Source: CALRQJ02 sp943370285 (GTDB lineage Bacteria; Bacteroidota; Bacteroidia; Chitinophagales; Chitinophagaceae). Taken from it: 64,000 nt of DNA. The position numbers and the translations under genes were made by a program. Position 1 is the first letter of the stretch. Each line of letters starts with the position of its first letter. Positions 53,615-63,023 of the stretch are shown here, piece after piece. Below the pieces are notes generated by a model, which made no database searches, was not told where the DNA came from, and worked only from the letters and a program-made list of their open reading frames with translations. The DNA is taken from contig CALRQJ020000007.1 in the NCBI GenBank assembly GCA_943370285.1, forward strand, positions 124,001-188,000, read 5' to 3'.

Positions 53615-54376
53615 ATGAATAAGATTGTATTAGTAACGGGTGCAACTTCGGGTTTTGGCAAAGCCATTGCCGAAAAATTTGCAGCCGCCGGCTGGCATTG
53701 TATCATTACCGGAAGAAGAGCCGAAAGACTAAAAGCATTGGCTGCAACACTGCAAGAACAATTCAACATTGAGGTATTACCACTAGTCTTTGATGTACAA
53801 GATAAAACAGCCGTATTTCAACAGCTAAGCAATTTACCGGAGCAATGGCAACAAATAGATGTTTTAATAAATAATGCCGGTTTAGCGTTGGGTAGAGATA
53901 GTTTTGATACTGCCGATATTCAAGATTGGGATACCATGTTTGATACCAATGTAAAAGGTTTGGCCTATGTTACGAAAGCTGTGTTGCCTTACCTCATCAG
54001 CCGCAAACAGGGACATATTTTTAACCTCGGTTCTACTGCTGCCAAAGAAGTGTATCCTAACGGAAATGGCTATTGTGCAAGTAAACATGCGGTAGATGCT
54101 TTAAGTAAGTCTATGCGTATCGATTTGCTGCCCCATAAAATAAAAGTTACGGCTATTCATCCCGGCGCAGCCGATACCGAATTTTCTACTGTTCGGTTTA
54201 AAGGAGATGATGAAAAAGCAAAATCAGTTTATGTAGGCTATACACCTTTGTATGCCAATGATATTGCCGATGTTATTTTCTATTGTGCCAATACGCCGCC
54301 ACATGTATGTATCAACGATTTGGTTATAACATGTACAGCACAAGCCAATAATTATGTTTTTTATAAAGAAGGCTGA
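53615..54376 (+). CDS. Short-chain dehydrogenase/reductase (YdfG-like)
   Basis: This 253-residue classical SDR has cofactor motif TGATSGFGKAIA near 8-19 followed by TGRRAERL (Arg pair suggests NADP), NNAG in LINNAGLALGRDSF near 87, catalytic Ser in FNLGSTAAKEVYPNGNGYCASKHAV with Tyr and Lys in YCASK, and PGAADTEFS after it. This pattern matches the YdfG subfamily, which reduces 3-hydroxy acids such as serine and 3-hydroxypropionate semialdehyde-type substrates. Substrate here is not certain. Single gene after the dcw terminator. Confidence 0.93.
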   Translation: MNKIVLVTGATSGFGKAIAEKFAAAGWHCIITGRRAERLKALAATLQEQFNIEVLPLVFDVQDKTAVFQQLSNLPEQWQQIDVLINNAGLALGRDSFDTADIQDWDTMFDTNVKGLAYVTKAVLPYLISRKQGHIFNLGSTAAKEVYPNGNGYCASKHAVDALSKSMRIDLLPHKIKVTAIHPGAADTEFSTVRFKGDDEKAKSVYVGYTPLYANDIADVIFYCANTPPHVCINDLVITCTAQANNYVFYKEG

Positions 54377-54432
54377 GTAATCAATCCCTTCGTTGTACCT
54401 TTAACTATTACCAATAACGCTAAATAAACCAT

Positions 54433-54861
54433 ATGTTACAACGCATGCAATCACTTTGGCTATTTTTAGCAAGTGTTATTTCCTTTCTTACTATTAGCAG
54501 TAGTGTGTCCTTTTACAGCGGTAATAAATTGGTAAATAATGTTACCACTTTTGTTCCGCTCTATGCTACCCAAAACATCATCATTTTAATTCTCACCATT
54601 GTTGTGGCATCGGCTGCTTTAGTCATCATCTTTTTATATAAAGACAGAAAAATGCAATTAAAGCTAACCATAGCAGTATTAGCTGCCTCTTTCTTGTGGT
54701 TGTTTTTATATTATTTACAAACACAAAATTTCATCGTTGGTCAAGGCCGTTTAGACCTTACTGCTGTTGCTTATTTTGCCGTACCTATTTTGTTGTTTTT
54801 AGCGGCAAGAGGTATTTGGAAAGATGAACAATTAGTAAAATCTGTTGACCGGCTGAGATAG
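54433..54861 (+). CDS. DUF4293 family membrane protein
   Basis: This 142-residue protein has four membrane helices: about 7-24 (SLWLFLASVISFLTISSS), 47-67 (NIIILILTIVVASAALVIIF), 76-96 (LTIAVLAASFLWLFLYYL) and 110-126 (TAVAYFAVPILLFLAARG). The start MLQRMQSLWLFLA and the C-terminal IWKDEQLVKSVDRLR are typical of DUF4293, a Bacteroidota-restricted family of unknown function. A TACCTTTA box lies upstream of the start. Confidence 0.85.
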   Translation: MLQRMQSLWLFLASVISFLTISSSVSFYSGNKLVNNVTTFVPLYATQNIIILILTIVVASAALVIIFLYKDRKMQLKLTIAVLAASFLWLFLYYLQTQNFIVGQGRLDLTAVAYFAVPILLFLAARGIWKDEQLVKSVDRLR

Positions 54862-55001
54862 TACTTGCTCATAGCCACAAGTTGTACATATCACTAATAT
54901 TAGGTAGTATGAATCTTTGCTATTCATCTAAATTTATATAACAATATTTCACAACACTAGTTTATTGATATTTATACTGGTTTGTCTCCGGGGGGAGATA
55001 C

Positions 55002-55045
55002 AACACGGAAACCTTCACATACTTGTATGCTGAGGGTTTTGTGTT
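55002..55045. terminator. Imperfect hairpin between convergent genes
   Basis: AACAC...GTGTT form the base of a long imperfect stem with an inner CATA/TATG hairpin; a small TCTCC-GGGG-GGAGA hairpin precedes it at 54985-54998. It lies between the DUF4293 gene and the photolyase gene, which end toward each other. No T-run, so termination is only presumed. Confidence 0.4.
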
Positions 55046-55068
55046 TAAGGACTTGTATCATCTAGTTA

Positions 55069-56382
55069 TTACTGCTTCTTCAATACTTGGCTATAGGTTT
55101 CTATTGCTCTTTTACGGGCAAACTCATGCACCACTATGGGTTTCACATAATTAAAGCTTTCAAACTCAGGAACCCATTTACGTATATATCGCAAATCTTT
55201 ATCAAATTTCTCTGTCTGTAACGTAGGATTAAAAACCCTGAAGTATGGTGCTGCATCGCAACCACTGCCACTTGCCCATTGCCAGCCGCCGTTATTGGCT
55301 GCAAAATCGTAATCTAATAATTGCTGGGCAAAATAGGCTTCGCCTTTTCGCCAATCTATCAATAAATGTTTGGTTAGAAATGAAGCCACAACCATCCTTA
55401 CTCTATTGTGCATATAACCGGTAGCATTCAATTCTCTCATGCCGGCATCTACAATAGGGTAGCCTGTTTTGCCGGCACACCATGCTTCAAAAGCGGCCTC
55501 ATCATTACGCCATTCAATTAAATCATATTCCGCCCTAAAAGCTTTGCCTTTACTGATATGTGGAAAATGCCACAAAATCATATGATAGAAATCTCTCCAG
55601 ATTAATTCGTTCAAAAAACCTTCACTTAGCGGCATGCTTCGCCTTGCTAATTCCCGAATGCTAACCGTGCCAAAACGTAAATGTACTCCCAATTTAGAAG
55701 TGCCATTTATAGCCGGAAAATCTCTTTGTTCCTTATACTTTTTAATGATGGCTTCGTTCAACGTTGCAGCCGGAAAATCTCTTGCTACATCGGCCACAAA
55801 ATCCATGCTTTCTAATGTTGGAATAGGCTTAGCAGCTTGCTGATAAAAGTTATTAAAATAATTAGATGTAGGGTAAGCCGCCAGATCTTTATCGGTTAAT
55901 CTGGCTTTCCATTTTCTACTGTACGGTGTAAAAACAGTGTATGGTTTACCATCGTCTTTTACAACTTCTGATTTTTCAAAAATGACTTGGTCTTTATAAC
56001 TGTTAAAACCGGCACCATGCGCTGCTGCTAATGCTGCAATCGTTTGGTCTCTGTCAATGGCATATTGCTCATAATCATGATTGGTGAAAATTTGAGCAAT
56101 CGCATATTGCTTAAACAATTGAGTGAACACATCCTTCGGCGTACCATAATGTACTTCCATGGTAGAGCCCATGGTTAACAATTGTGCTTGCATGGCCATA
56201 ATGGCATCATGTATAAATGCCACTCTTCTATCGGCCCTATTTTCTAAATCGTTGAGAATATGTGTATCGAAAATAAATACCGGCACCACCGGATGACCCG
56301 ATAATAGAGCATGATACAATGCAGCATTGTCTGTAAGCCTTAAATCTCTTCTAAACCAAATGATGGAAACTTTCGGTTGCAT
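55069..56382 (-). CDS. phrB: Deoxyribodipyrimidine photolyase (cryptochrome/photolyase family)
   Basis: This is a 437-residue protein. The N-terminal alpha/beta antenna-binding domain (IIWFRRDLRLTDNAALYHAL near 8-27, VPVFIFDT) is followed by the helical FAD domain: LIWRDFYHMILWHFPH near 265, WCAGKTGYPIVDAGMRELNATGYMHNRVRMVVASFLTKHLLIDWR near 310-355, and GGWQWASGSGCDAAPYFRVFNPTLQTEKFDKDLRYIRKWVPE near 370-412. These are hallmarks of class I CPD photolyases, which use blue light to split cyclobutane pyrimidine dimers. A cryptochrome-like role cannot be excluded by sequence alone. Confidence 0.95.
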   Translation of the reverse strand: MQPKVSIIWFRRDLRLTDNAALYHALLSGHPVVPVFIFDTHILNDLENRADRRVAFIHDAIMAMQAQLLTMGSTMEVHYGTPKDVFTQLFKQYAIAQIFTNHDYEQYAIDRDQTIAALAAAHGAGFNSYKDQVIFEKSEVVKDDGKPYTVFTPYSRKWKARLTDKDLAAYPTSNYFNNFYQQAAKPIPTLESMDFVADVARDFPAATLNEAIIKKYKEQRDFPAINGTSKLGVHLRFGTVSIRELARRSMPLSEGFLNELIWRDFYHMILWHFPHISKGKAFRAEYDLIEWRNDEAAFEAWCAGKTGYPIVDAGMRELNATGYMHNRVRMVVASFLTKHLLIDWRKGEAYFAQQLLDYDFAANNGGWQWASGSGCDAAPYFRVFNPTLQTEKFDKDLRYIRKWVPEFESFNYVKPIVVHEFARKRAIETYSQVLKKQ

Positions 56383-56396
56383 GGTAGTTCAACAGT

Positions 56397-56570
56397 TACG
56401 ATGTTTAATTGTTTAGATAGAATGGAGAATACAGGAGGTAGGAGTTAGAATACAGAAGATAGAAGATAGAAGATTGGAGGTAAGACTATTGACCCCCGAC
56501 TCGTCGGGGCACTATCGACCATGGACCATTGACCATCAACTATTCACCACTCACTATTTTCTTCTTCCCT
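56397..56570. repeat. Low-complexity intergenic repeat tract
   Basis: Contains purine-rich repeats (GATAGAAGATAGAAGATTGG) around 56455, a CCCCGACTCGTCGGGG palindrome near 56492-56507, and a run of near-repeats of the type CTATCGACCATGG, CCATTGACCATC, CTATTCACCACTCAC up to 56558. Such short-word repeats fill spacers in many Chitinophagaceae. No gene is seen. Confidence 0.55.
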
Positions 56571-56572
56571 CT

Positions 56573-58306
56573 TTAGGAGATAGGGGCTCCCCAGCTCTTC
56601 TTCCTACGCCATTGCAACAATCCACCTAAGCCAAGAATCAACAATACAGGTATGGCAATATTGATAAACTGCCACAAACTTTTTTGGTCGGCTACTTTGG
56701 TTTTATCTAACAATCGCAGCGTAACATCTTTACTACGGTTTTCTAAAATCTTACTGTCACTCACCATATATTCTACACAGTTCAGAAAAAATTCTCTGTT
56801 GGCAAAACGATAGTTTTCAAACGGTATCGTACCCATTTCTCCCGGTCCGTTGGTTGGAGAAACTACATTGGTTAACAAGTCGGCATCAGACAATACAATT
56901 TGTTTACCTGCAACAGTAGCGCTAGGGGCAAAAGCCAAGCCGGTAGCTTGTTGCACCGAATCCATCAGCGCAGCAGACAAACGATTGGCAAATAAAGAAC
57001 TAAACTTTCCTTCTAGCAATACTGCCACCGGCACAAAACTCTTATTGAAGCTGAGAAAATCTTCTTCGGTACGAACACTGTTTAAACTAACAATGGCCGG
57101 TGTACTTAACCTACGACTTGTAGTATCAGTAGCCAATAAAATGGTTTTGGTAATGCCGGGAGATTTGATGGTATCAATACTCGACGGAAAAATCGGCAAC
57201 ACTCGATCTAAATTTTTAGCAATAGGATGGCTGTTGCCAGTTGCTGCTAAAAATGGATAATAAGGCCAAGGTATGCGTTGCATTTGTGGCTTGCCATCAG
57301 GATTATACCCTGTTACCACCGGTATTTTAGCACAGTTTAAATCTTGCACTAAATCGTTGTTGATACGAACGCCATACTTAAATAAAATATCATCTATGTT
57401 TAAGTTGCGGTCGTACGCCGTATAATCAGCCTGACTACGCATTAAACTATCTAACTCTGCATGTAAGCGGTCAACAGCCCAAACAATTTTTCCACCTTGC
57501 ATGACGTATTGATCCAATTTTAATTTGTCTGCATCGGTAAATGGCACGGTTGGTTTTACCATCAGCAGCAAATCAATTTCGTTGGCTTTGGGATAGGCTT
57601 TTTTCAAATCGAAAATGCCAAAGCGATATTCATTGCGTAAACTTTCTACCAAATCAAACACCGTATTATCCATCGGCTGACCGTTGCCAATGGCATAAGC
57701 CACCACCGGAATTTTGGTACGGGTTAATTTATCAATCGCATTGGTGAATTTAAACTCTAGCAACGCTTCGGCAGCATTACGAGTAGCTTCCTTATCTTCT
57801 TGTGGTACATCATTTACCACATTATAATTTTTAAATACGGTACGACTGCTTCTTAAGTCCACCGCAAAAGGCCGATAATTTTTGTAGAAGATTAATGCCG
57901 AAGGAATAATCATACGGCTTTGTTGCTTGTCGGCATCACCTTCGGTATTTTGTTCAAACACCACACCCAAGCGGCGCAAGCTATCATATAAGGTGTACTT
58001 TAATGTATCGTTAAGTTGAGCACCGGGTTGGTAAAATCGATATTCTAATTTGTTGCCGGCAATGGCTTTACATTCATCTAATAATTGCTCGGTTGCCAAA
58101 CTTAATTTTTTGTAATCTGCCGGTAAATCGCCGGTTAAAAAAACTTCAATGCGTATAGTGCTGTCTATGTTTTGCAAGAGTTGTTTACTCGGCTCACTCA
58201 AGCTGAAACGCTGCTCCTGTGTTAAGTCGATACGATAATGCCAAGTAGCACCGGCAAATACCAATACCAACGCTATTACTACACTAATCAACCAATGTTT
58301 TCCCAT
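56573..58306 (-). CDS. gldG: Gliding motility-associated ABC transporter substrate-binding protein GldG
   Basis: This 577-residue protein has an N-terminal membrane helix (about 5-24, LISVVIALVLVFAGATWHY). The large extracytoplasmic ABC-type region follows: DLTQEQRFSLSEPSKQLLQNIDSTIRIEVFLTGDLPADYKKL, VAYAIGNGQPMDN, DLLLMVKPTVPFTDADKLKLDQYVMQGGKIVWAVD. A C-terminal helix (LWQFINIAIPVLLILGLGGLLQWRRKK) anchors it again. GldG works with GldF and the ATPase GldA; gldA is not in this window. The gene lies 129 nt after gldF, separated by a purine-rich low-complexity stretch. Confidence 0.92.
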   Translation of the reverse strand: MGKHWLISVVIALVLVFAGATWHYRIDLTQEQRFSLSEPSKQLLQNIDSTIRIEVFLTGDLPADYKKLSLATEQLLDECKAIAGNKLEYRFYQPGAQLNDTLKYTLYDSLRRLGVVFEQNTEGDADKQQSRMIIPSALIFYKNYRPFAVDLRSSRTVFKNYNVVNDVPQEDKEATRNAAEALLEFKFTNAIDKLTRTKIPVVAYAIGNGQPMDNTVFDLVESLRNEYRFGIFDLKKAYPKANEIDLLLMVKPTVPFTDADKLKLDQYVMQGGKIVWAVDRLHAELDSLMRSQADYTAYDRNLNIDDILFKYGVRINNDLVQDLNCAKIPVVTGYNPDGKPQMQRIPWPYYPFLAATGNSHPIAKNLDRVLPIFPSSIDTIKSPGITKTILLATDTTSRRLSTPAIVSLNSVRTEEDFLSFNKSFVPVAVLLEGKFSSLFANRLSAALMDSVQQATGLAFAPSATVAGKQIVLSDADLLTNVVSPTNGPGEMGTIPFENYRFANREFFLNCVEYMVSDSKILENRSKDVTLRLLDKTKVADQKSLWQFINIAIPVLLILGLGGLLQWRRKKSWGAPIS

Positions 58307-58435
58307 GCTTCAGAATTATAATACATGCCAACTTCCAATAATCAATACTACATCCCATTCATCCATCCCATCCGTGCTATCCGTGTGCAATTCCTTCCCC
58401 CAAAATCATATCCCCAATTCCCAATTCCTCAATCC

Positions 58436-59146
58436 CTACCCCCCAATCCTCTGCATCGTCAATCGCAGAAACAAACCAATCACCACTACAAAATAAATCA
58501 CATCACCGGTATCTACTACACCACGACTAATACTCTTATAATGAAACCGAATACCCAACATTTCTACATAATAGCCGGCACTGCCCAACAAACTACCTGC
58601 AGCATCAAAACCGGTATACAATAAAAAGCAAGTAAAACTGCCTGCCACAAATGCCACTACCGTATTAGCGGTTAAACTGCTTGTAAACACACCCACAGCG
58701 GTAAACAGTGCAGCCAATAAAAACAAGCCTAAGTAACTACCTGCGGTAGCACCCACATCTATGCCTGCGGTACCACTCAGTTGTTGTATGCTGATGACAT
58801 ACACTAACGTTGGTAACAAAGCGGTAAACACCACCAATATAGCACCCAAATATTTGCCGCCCACTAACTGACTGCTGCTCAATGGCAAGGTTTTAAGCAA
58901 CTCAAAACTGCCGGTTTTTAATTCTTCGGCAATGGTACGCATGGTAATCACGGGAATAAAAAACAGCAATACCCAAGGGGTGAGTTCAAAAAAACCGTTG
59001 AGGTTAGCATAACCAAAGTCGAGTAAATTGGTATCGGGGAAAACAAATAGCAGCAATCCCAACAGCAGCAAAAAAGCCGCTACGGCTAAATAGCCAATGA
59101 TACTATTGAAAAACTGATTCCATTCTTTTTTACATACTGCCCACAT
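58436..59146 (-). CDS. gldF: Gliding motility-associated ABC transporter permease GldF
   Basis: This 236-residue ABC-2 type permease has about six membrane segments: IIGYLAVAAFLLLLGLLLFVF, LTPWVLLFFIPVITMRTIAEELKTGSFELLKTLPLSSSQLVGGKYL (the conserved GldF motif near 58-103), AILVVFTALLPTLVYVI, YLGLFLLAALFTAVGVFTSSL, and the C-terminal VIYFVVVIGLFLRL. Length is normal. Upstream of gldG on the same strand. A TAGTTTTA box lies 5 nt before the ATG, close to the leaderless pattern seen elsewhere in the window. Confidence 0.94.
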   Translation of the reverse strand: MWAVCKKEWNQFFNSIIGYLAVAAFLLLLGLLLFVFPDTNLLDFGYANLNGFFELTPWVLLFFIPVITMRTIAEELKTGSFELLKTLPLSSSQLVGGKYLGAILVVFTALLPTLVYVISIQQLSGTAGIDVGATAGSYLGLFLLAALFTAVGVFTSSLTANTVVAFVAGSFTCFLLYTGFDAAGSLLGSAGYYVEMLGIRFHYKSISRGVVDTGDVIYFVVVIGLFLRLTMQRIGG

Positions 59147-59204
59147 GGCTGTAAAACTAAGGGCTATTGTAAAATGTAGGCTGAAATTTTTTGCTAAAGT
59201 TCCC

Positions 59205-59295
59205 TGTCATTCCGAGAGTAGCGAGTAATCTGCTTGGGTTTCAGGTCTCAAGTTTCAGGTTTTGGGTTAATGTCATTCCGAGGAACGAGGAATCT
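59205..59295. repeat. Two REP-like half-palindromes (TGTCATTCCGA family)
   Basis: TGTCATTCCGAGAGTAGCG (59205 on) and TGTCATTCCGAGGAACGAGG (59271 on) each run into an AATCT end. The same word, and its complement, recur at 63024-63122. Copies of CAAGTTTCAGGT lie between and after them (near 59249 and 59303), and a TTTAGGGGATGGGGGCTTTT at 59377 is the complement-type relative of 63132-63150. Together they fill the 59147-59490 spacer, which holds no gene. Confidence 0.65.
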
Positions 59296-59490
59296 GTCAT
59301 TTTCAAGTTTCAGGTTCACAAGTTGAATTGTTCCATAGTTCTTTCCAGCTATGGACTGTAGACTTTCCTACACAACTTTAGGGGATGGGGGCTTTTACCA
59401 CCAAGGCCACAAGGTTATCACGGAGGACACAACGAGAAGTATAAATGTTTAAGGGTTCACAAGTTCAATTGTTCAATAGTTCAATTTTTT

Positions 59491-59679
59491 GTGGTGGTTA
59501 GCCCTTTCTGGGTGGTGGGTAATGATTTCTTTGTGGTGGTAAGCCATTTCTGGGTAGTGGTGAATGATTTTTTTATGGTGGTTAGTCATTTCTGGGCGGT
59601 AGGGAATGAATTTTTAGTGGAGGTAAACCATTTCTGAGTGGTGGGGAATGATTTTTTGGTGGTGGCGGATGATTTCTAG
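59491..59679. repeat. 42-bp tandem repeat array, about 4.5 units
   Basis: Units begin at 59491, 59533, 59575, 59617 and 59659 (partial), each exactly 42 bp, with consensus GTGGTGGTTAGCCATTTCTG then GGTGGTGGGGAATGATTTTTTT. Units differ at 4-9 positions. Reading the units in frame gives a 14-residue repeat but stop codons appear in units 4 and 5 and no start precedes it, so it is not coding. CCTCCCC-TCG-GGGGAGG (59698-59714), another palindromic repeat, follows; the remaining stretch to 59854 is AT-rich and probably holds the promoter of the next gene. Confidence 0.75.
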
Positions 59680-59854
59680 TTCGGTAAAACCCCAATTCCT
59701 CCCCTCGGGGGAGGCTAGGAGGGGCTGCAAACCCCTATAAATGCTTAAACAGATTAAATTTTGCTTATAAATTGGGGTAAAAATTTTGCCACTGTGTAGA
59801 TTTTACACAACTTTACATAGCCATTTTAAAAACGTACACTAAAAACGATTGCTT

Positions 59855-62806
59855 ATGAAGAAGATTTTACTTCTCTTATTCTGTGTGTTTAGCACAGTTT
59901 TACTTTATAGTCAGTACAGAACGGTCTCTATGTCTGCTTCTGATAATAACGCAACTGCGTTTGGATCTTCTGGTACTATTGGAACTGATGGTGCAACTTA
60001 CTATGTACATTGGGATAACACTTATTTATACTTAGGCTGGACTGGTGGTAACACCAACTACTCTTCTGATATGTATTTTGCCGCAATTGACACCGATCCA
60101 AATACAGATAACGGCGTTTCTGCTACGTTTAACGACGTAGGTTTTACTTCGGGGTCCGGTGTGAGGAAACCTGATTACTTAATGTTTTATGAAAACAACT
60201 CAACTTTCCATGGTTCACCGGCAACAAACGGAAATGCTTTTGAAAGATGGGGTAATAGCGGTGGTGCTTGGGCTTTTTTATCTAGAACTGGTGGAGATGA
60301 TAATACATCATCTCAAATTGTATTTTCAGGAAGTGGTGGAGAAGTTAGGTTAAGAGTAGCATGGTCAGATTTAGGTAGCCCAACAAGAGGAACCGATAGA
60401 CCTATTGCAATTACCATGTGGACTAATAATGCAACCGGCAACTTTATGTGGGGTAAATTCCCATCTCAAAACCCATCTGTTGGAGCAACTCCTAAAACCT
60501 TAACCCACAGTTTTATATTTTATAATACAGGTGATGGTGTAAATCCAAGTACTTCTTTTGTAGTTGAGAATAATACATTTACAACTTCAGATTTATCAGG
60601 TGCACAATCATTGGGTATTACTATTTCGGGCAATAGAAGTTTAACGGGTGCAACTTCATTTAATAGCAACCTTAATATACTTCCATCTTCTAGTTTAACG
60701 ATTGGTTCAAATACATTAACACTAGCAAGTACAATTACGGGTTCAGGTACATTAGTAGGTAGTAGTACTTCTAACATAACCATGAATGGTTCAGGTTCTG
60801 TAGGTACATTAAATTTTTCTCAAACATCTGACGGCACATCCAACTTATTAAACAATCTTACTTTAAATAGACCATCGAGTGGTTCTGTTACATTGGGTAA
60901 TAAATTAATTATTGCTAATACACTAACCCTTTCAGATGGTACGCTTACCACAGGTGGTAATTTGCATTTACGTTCAACAGCATCAAATACTGCTAGGGTT
61001 GCTGAAATAACAGGTACAGGTGCTATTTCCGGTAACGTTACTGTAGAACGTTTTATCAGTTCTGCAAGCAATCAAGCGTATCGTTTATTAACACCCGGTG
61101 TAACTACTTCTACTAACATACGAGCCAACTGGCAAGAAAATACCAATAATACAGCAACTGCTTATGGTAGTAACAGTAACCCCAATCCGGGTTATGGTAC
61201 CCATATTACCGGTTCTGCTACCGGTGCTAATGGTTTTGATGCTACCACCGGTGGAGATGCAGCTAGTGCTAAATCTTTATACACTTATACGCCTGGTAAT
61301 CCCGGTTCTTGGACGGCAGTAGCCAATACCAATGTAAATACGTTAAGTGCAACAACAGGCTATTTACTGTATGTACGAGGCAGTAGGAATGTAAACCTTA
61401 CAGAAAATAATGCCCAAAATATTACCAATGGCACCCATGGCAATACCACTTTAAGGGCCACGGGTACGATAGCAACAGGTAATCAACCCTTTACCGTATC
61501 TGGTACCTTGAATCATTTTAGTTTGGTTACCAATCCTTATCCATCTCCCATTAATTGGGCCAATGTAATTGCAGATGCGGCAAATACTACAAAATTCGGA
61601 ACATCTTATACCTTATGGGATCCAAATGGTGGAACAAGAGGTGTTTATGTTACTGTTAATACCGGCGGTATTGCATCAAGTGGTGTTGCAACGCAACATA
61701 TACAAAGTGGTCAGGCATTTTTTATTCAAAATATTGATGGTTCAAGTACCACTTTTACCATCAAAGAATCGCACAAATCCACTACCAACAATATTGATGT
61801 ATTCCGTACGGGTACTCAAAAAGAAATGTTGAGAGCAGGTTTGTATTTCACCCATACAGATAACAGCCGCAAACAAGCTGATGGAGTTGTAGCAGTGTAC
61901 GACAATAATTACAGTGTAACCATTGACGGTGACGATGCTATGCAAATAGCCAACTGGGATGAAGATGTGGCTATCATAAGTAATAATAAAGAATTGAGTA
62001 TTGAGAGTCGTCCTTTAGCCGATAATGGCGATACGATTTTCTTCAATATGGCTCGTTTAAGAGAAATGAACTACGAGTGGGAATTTGTTGCTGAAAACTT
62101 TAATGCACCCGGCTTAACGGCTTATGTGCAAGATGCGTTCACCAATACAGAAACAGCCATTAGCTTAAGCGGTACCACAGTTGTTCCGTTTACGGTAACC
62201 TCAAACGCAGCAAGTAAAGCAGCCAATCGTTTCAGGGTAGTGTACCGTACAAGTGGTGTTTTACCGGTAACGTTAACGAGTGTAAAAGCGTATCAGCAAA
62301 ACAATGGTATTACTGTTAGTTGGAATACGCAAAGCGAAAGTGGTATGCAACAGTACGAGGTAGAAAAATCTGCCAATGGCACTAGCTTTAGCAAAGTAAA
62401 TACTACACCTGCAAAAGCCGGTACTAGCAATAGCTACAACTACTTTGATGCTACACCTATTAACGGTGCTAATTACTATCGCATTAAAGCCATTAGCTTA
62501 AATGGCGATGTTAAATACAGCACTATTGTTGTGGTACGTTTGGGCGATAAAGGAACCACGTTAAGTGTATATCCTAATCCGGTAAAAGGCAATACCATCA
62601 GCATTGCATTAAACGGATTAAATAAAGGCAATTATACTTTGAGTGTGTTTAACCAGTTGGGTCAGCAAGTGTTGAATAGGGTAGTAGCCCACAATGGCGG
62701 TAATGCTACTCAAACTATTGATTTAGGTAAACTATCAGCCGGTTTGTATGAATTGCGATTGAGCAATGGCGAAACGGTGTTAACCGAGAAACTGATTAAA
62801 GAATAA
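59855..62806 (+). CDS. Large secreted protein with T9SS type A sorting domain
   Basis: This is a 983-residue protein. Signal peptide 1-20 (MKKILLLLFCVFSTVLLYSQ). Residues 21-215 form a beta domain that looks like a DOMON/CBM9-type fold (TYYVHWDNTYLYLGWTGGNTNYS, MYFAAIDTDPNTDNGV). Then Ser/Thr/Asn-rich beta-strand repeats, a middle region (VERFISSASNQAYRLLTPGVTT) common in Bacteroidota surface proteins, and a fibronectin-like segment (LTSVKAYQQNNGITVSWNTQSE near 800). The last 80 residues (TLSVYPNPVKGN ... LSVFNQLGQQVL ... LSAGLYELRLSN) are a type A T9SS sorting domain. ATG at 59855 is chosen over a TTG at 59849. Function beyond surface display is unknown. Confidence 0.9.
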   Translation: MKKILLLLFCVFSTVLLYSQYRTVSMSASDNNATAFGSSGTIGTDGATYYVHWDNTYLYLGWTGGNTNYSSDMYFAAIDTDPNTDNGVSATFNDVGFTSGSGVRKPDYLMFYENNSTFHGSPATNGNAFERWGNSGGAWAFLSRTGGDDNTSSQIVFSGSGGEVRLRVAWSDLGSPTRGTDRPIAITMWTNNATGNFMWGKFPSQNPSVGATPKTLTHSFIFYNTGDGVNPSTSFVVENNTFTTSDLSGAQSLGITISGNRSLTGATSFNSNLNILPSSSLTIGSNTLTLASTITGSGTLVGSSTSNITMNGSGSVGTLNFSQTSDGTSNLLNNLTLNRPSSGSVTLGNKLIIANTLTLSDGTLTTGGNLHLRSTASNTARVAEITGTGAISGNVTVERFISSASNQAYRLLTPGVTTSTNIRANWQENTNNTATAYGSNSNPNPGYGTHITGSATGANGFDATTGGDAASAKSLYTYTPGNPGSWTAVANTNVNTLSATTGYLLYVRGSRNVNLTENNAQNITNGTHGNTTLRATGTIATGNQPFTVSGTLNHFSLVTNPYPSPINWANVIADAANTTKFGTSYTLWDPNGGTRGVYVTVNTGGIASSGVATQHIQSGQAFFIQNIDGSSTTFTIKESHKSTTNNIDVFRTGTQKEMLRAGLYFTHTDNSRKQADGVVAVYDNNYSVTIDGDDAMQIANWDEDVAIISNNKELSIESRPLADNGDTIFFNMARLREMNYEWEFVAENFNAPGLTAYVQDAFTNTETAISLSGTTVVPFTVTSNAASKAANRFRVVYRTSGVLPVTLTSVKAYQQNNGITVSWNTQSESGMQQYEVEKSANGTSFSKVNTTPAKAGTSNSYNYFDATPINGANYYRIKAISLNGDVKYSTIVVVRLGDKGTTLSVYPNPVKGNTISIALNGLNKGNYTLSVFNQLGQQVLNRVVAHNGGNATQTIDLGKLSAGLYELRLSNGETVLTEKLIKE

Positions 62807-62829
62807 TTCATCCCCAAAAAAATCAAAGT

Positions 62830-63021
62830 ATGAAAACGATACTAAAAACCATATTACTCTTAATCATATTCAGTGTACCTGTATTAGCCTTGGCACAAGG
62901 TGCACCACCCGATGATCCGCAAGATGCCCCAATAGACGGAGGTCTAAGCGTACTCCTTGCTGCCGGTGCAGCGTATGGGGTGAAAAGGATGAGGAAGGCG
63001 AAGCAAGACGACAGCAAATAG
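62830..63021 (+). CDS. Small PID-CTERM-like secreted protein
   Basis: This 63-residue protein has a signal peptide (about 1-23, ILKTILLLIIFSVPVLALAQ), a short acidic/Pro stretch (GAPPDDPQDA), then the tripartite ending PIDGG, a hydrophobic helix (LSVLLAAGAAYGVK) and a basic tail (KRMRKAKQDDSK). PIDGG-helix-basic matches the PID-CTERM sorting signal known from Bacteroidota, which is thought to be processed by an exosortase-like system. It lies 23 nt after the T9SS cargo gene on the same strand, likely one operon. Confidence 0.75.
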   Translation: MKTILKTILLLIIFSVPVLALAQGAPPDDPQDAPIDGGLSVLLAAGAAYGVKRMRKAKQDDSK

Positions 63022-63023
63022 TC

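Noticed and set aside
53440..53769. Minus-strand frame of 109 codons over the dcw terminator and SDR start
   Set aside because: It runs through the terminator and is antisense to the SDR cofactor motif.
58325..58624. 99-codon plus-strand frame opposite the gldF end and the gldF-gldG gap
   Set aside because: It consists of a low-complexity Pro/Asn/Ile-rich translation of a purine-rich spacer and of antisense gldF; no start context.
59491..59679. 42-bp array as a repeat-containing protein gene or CRISPR
   Set aside because: The in-frame 14-residue repeat is broken by stops in units 4 and 5 and has no start codon; units are contiguous without unique spacers, so it is not CRISPR.
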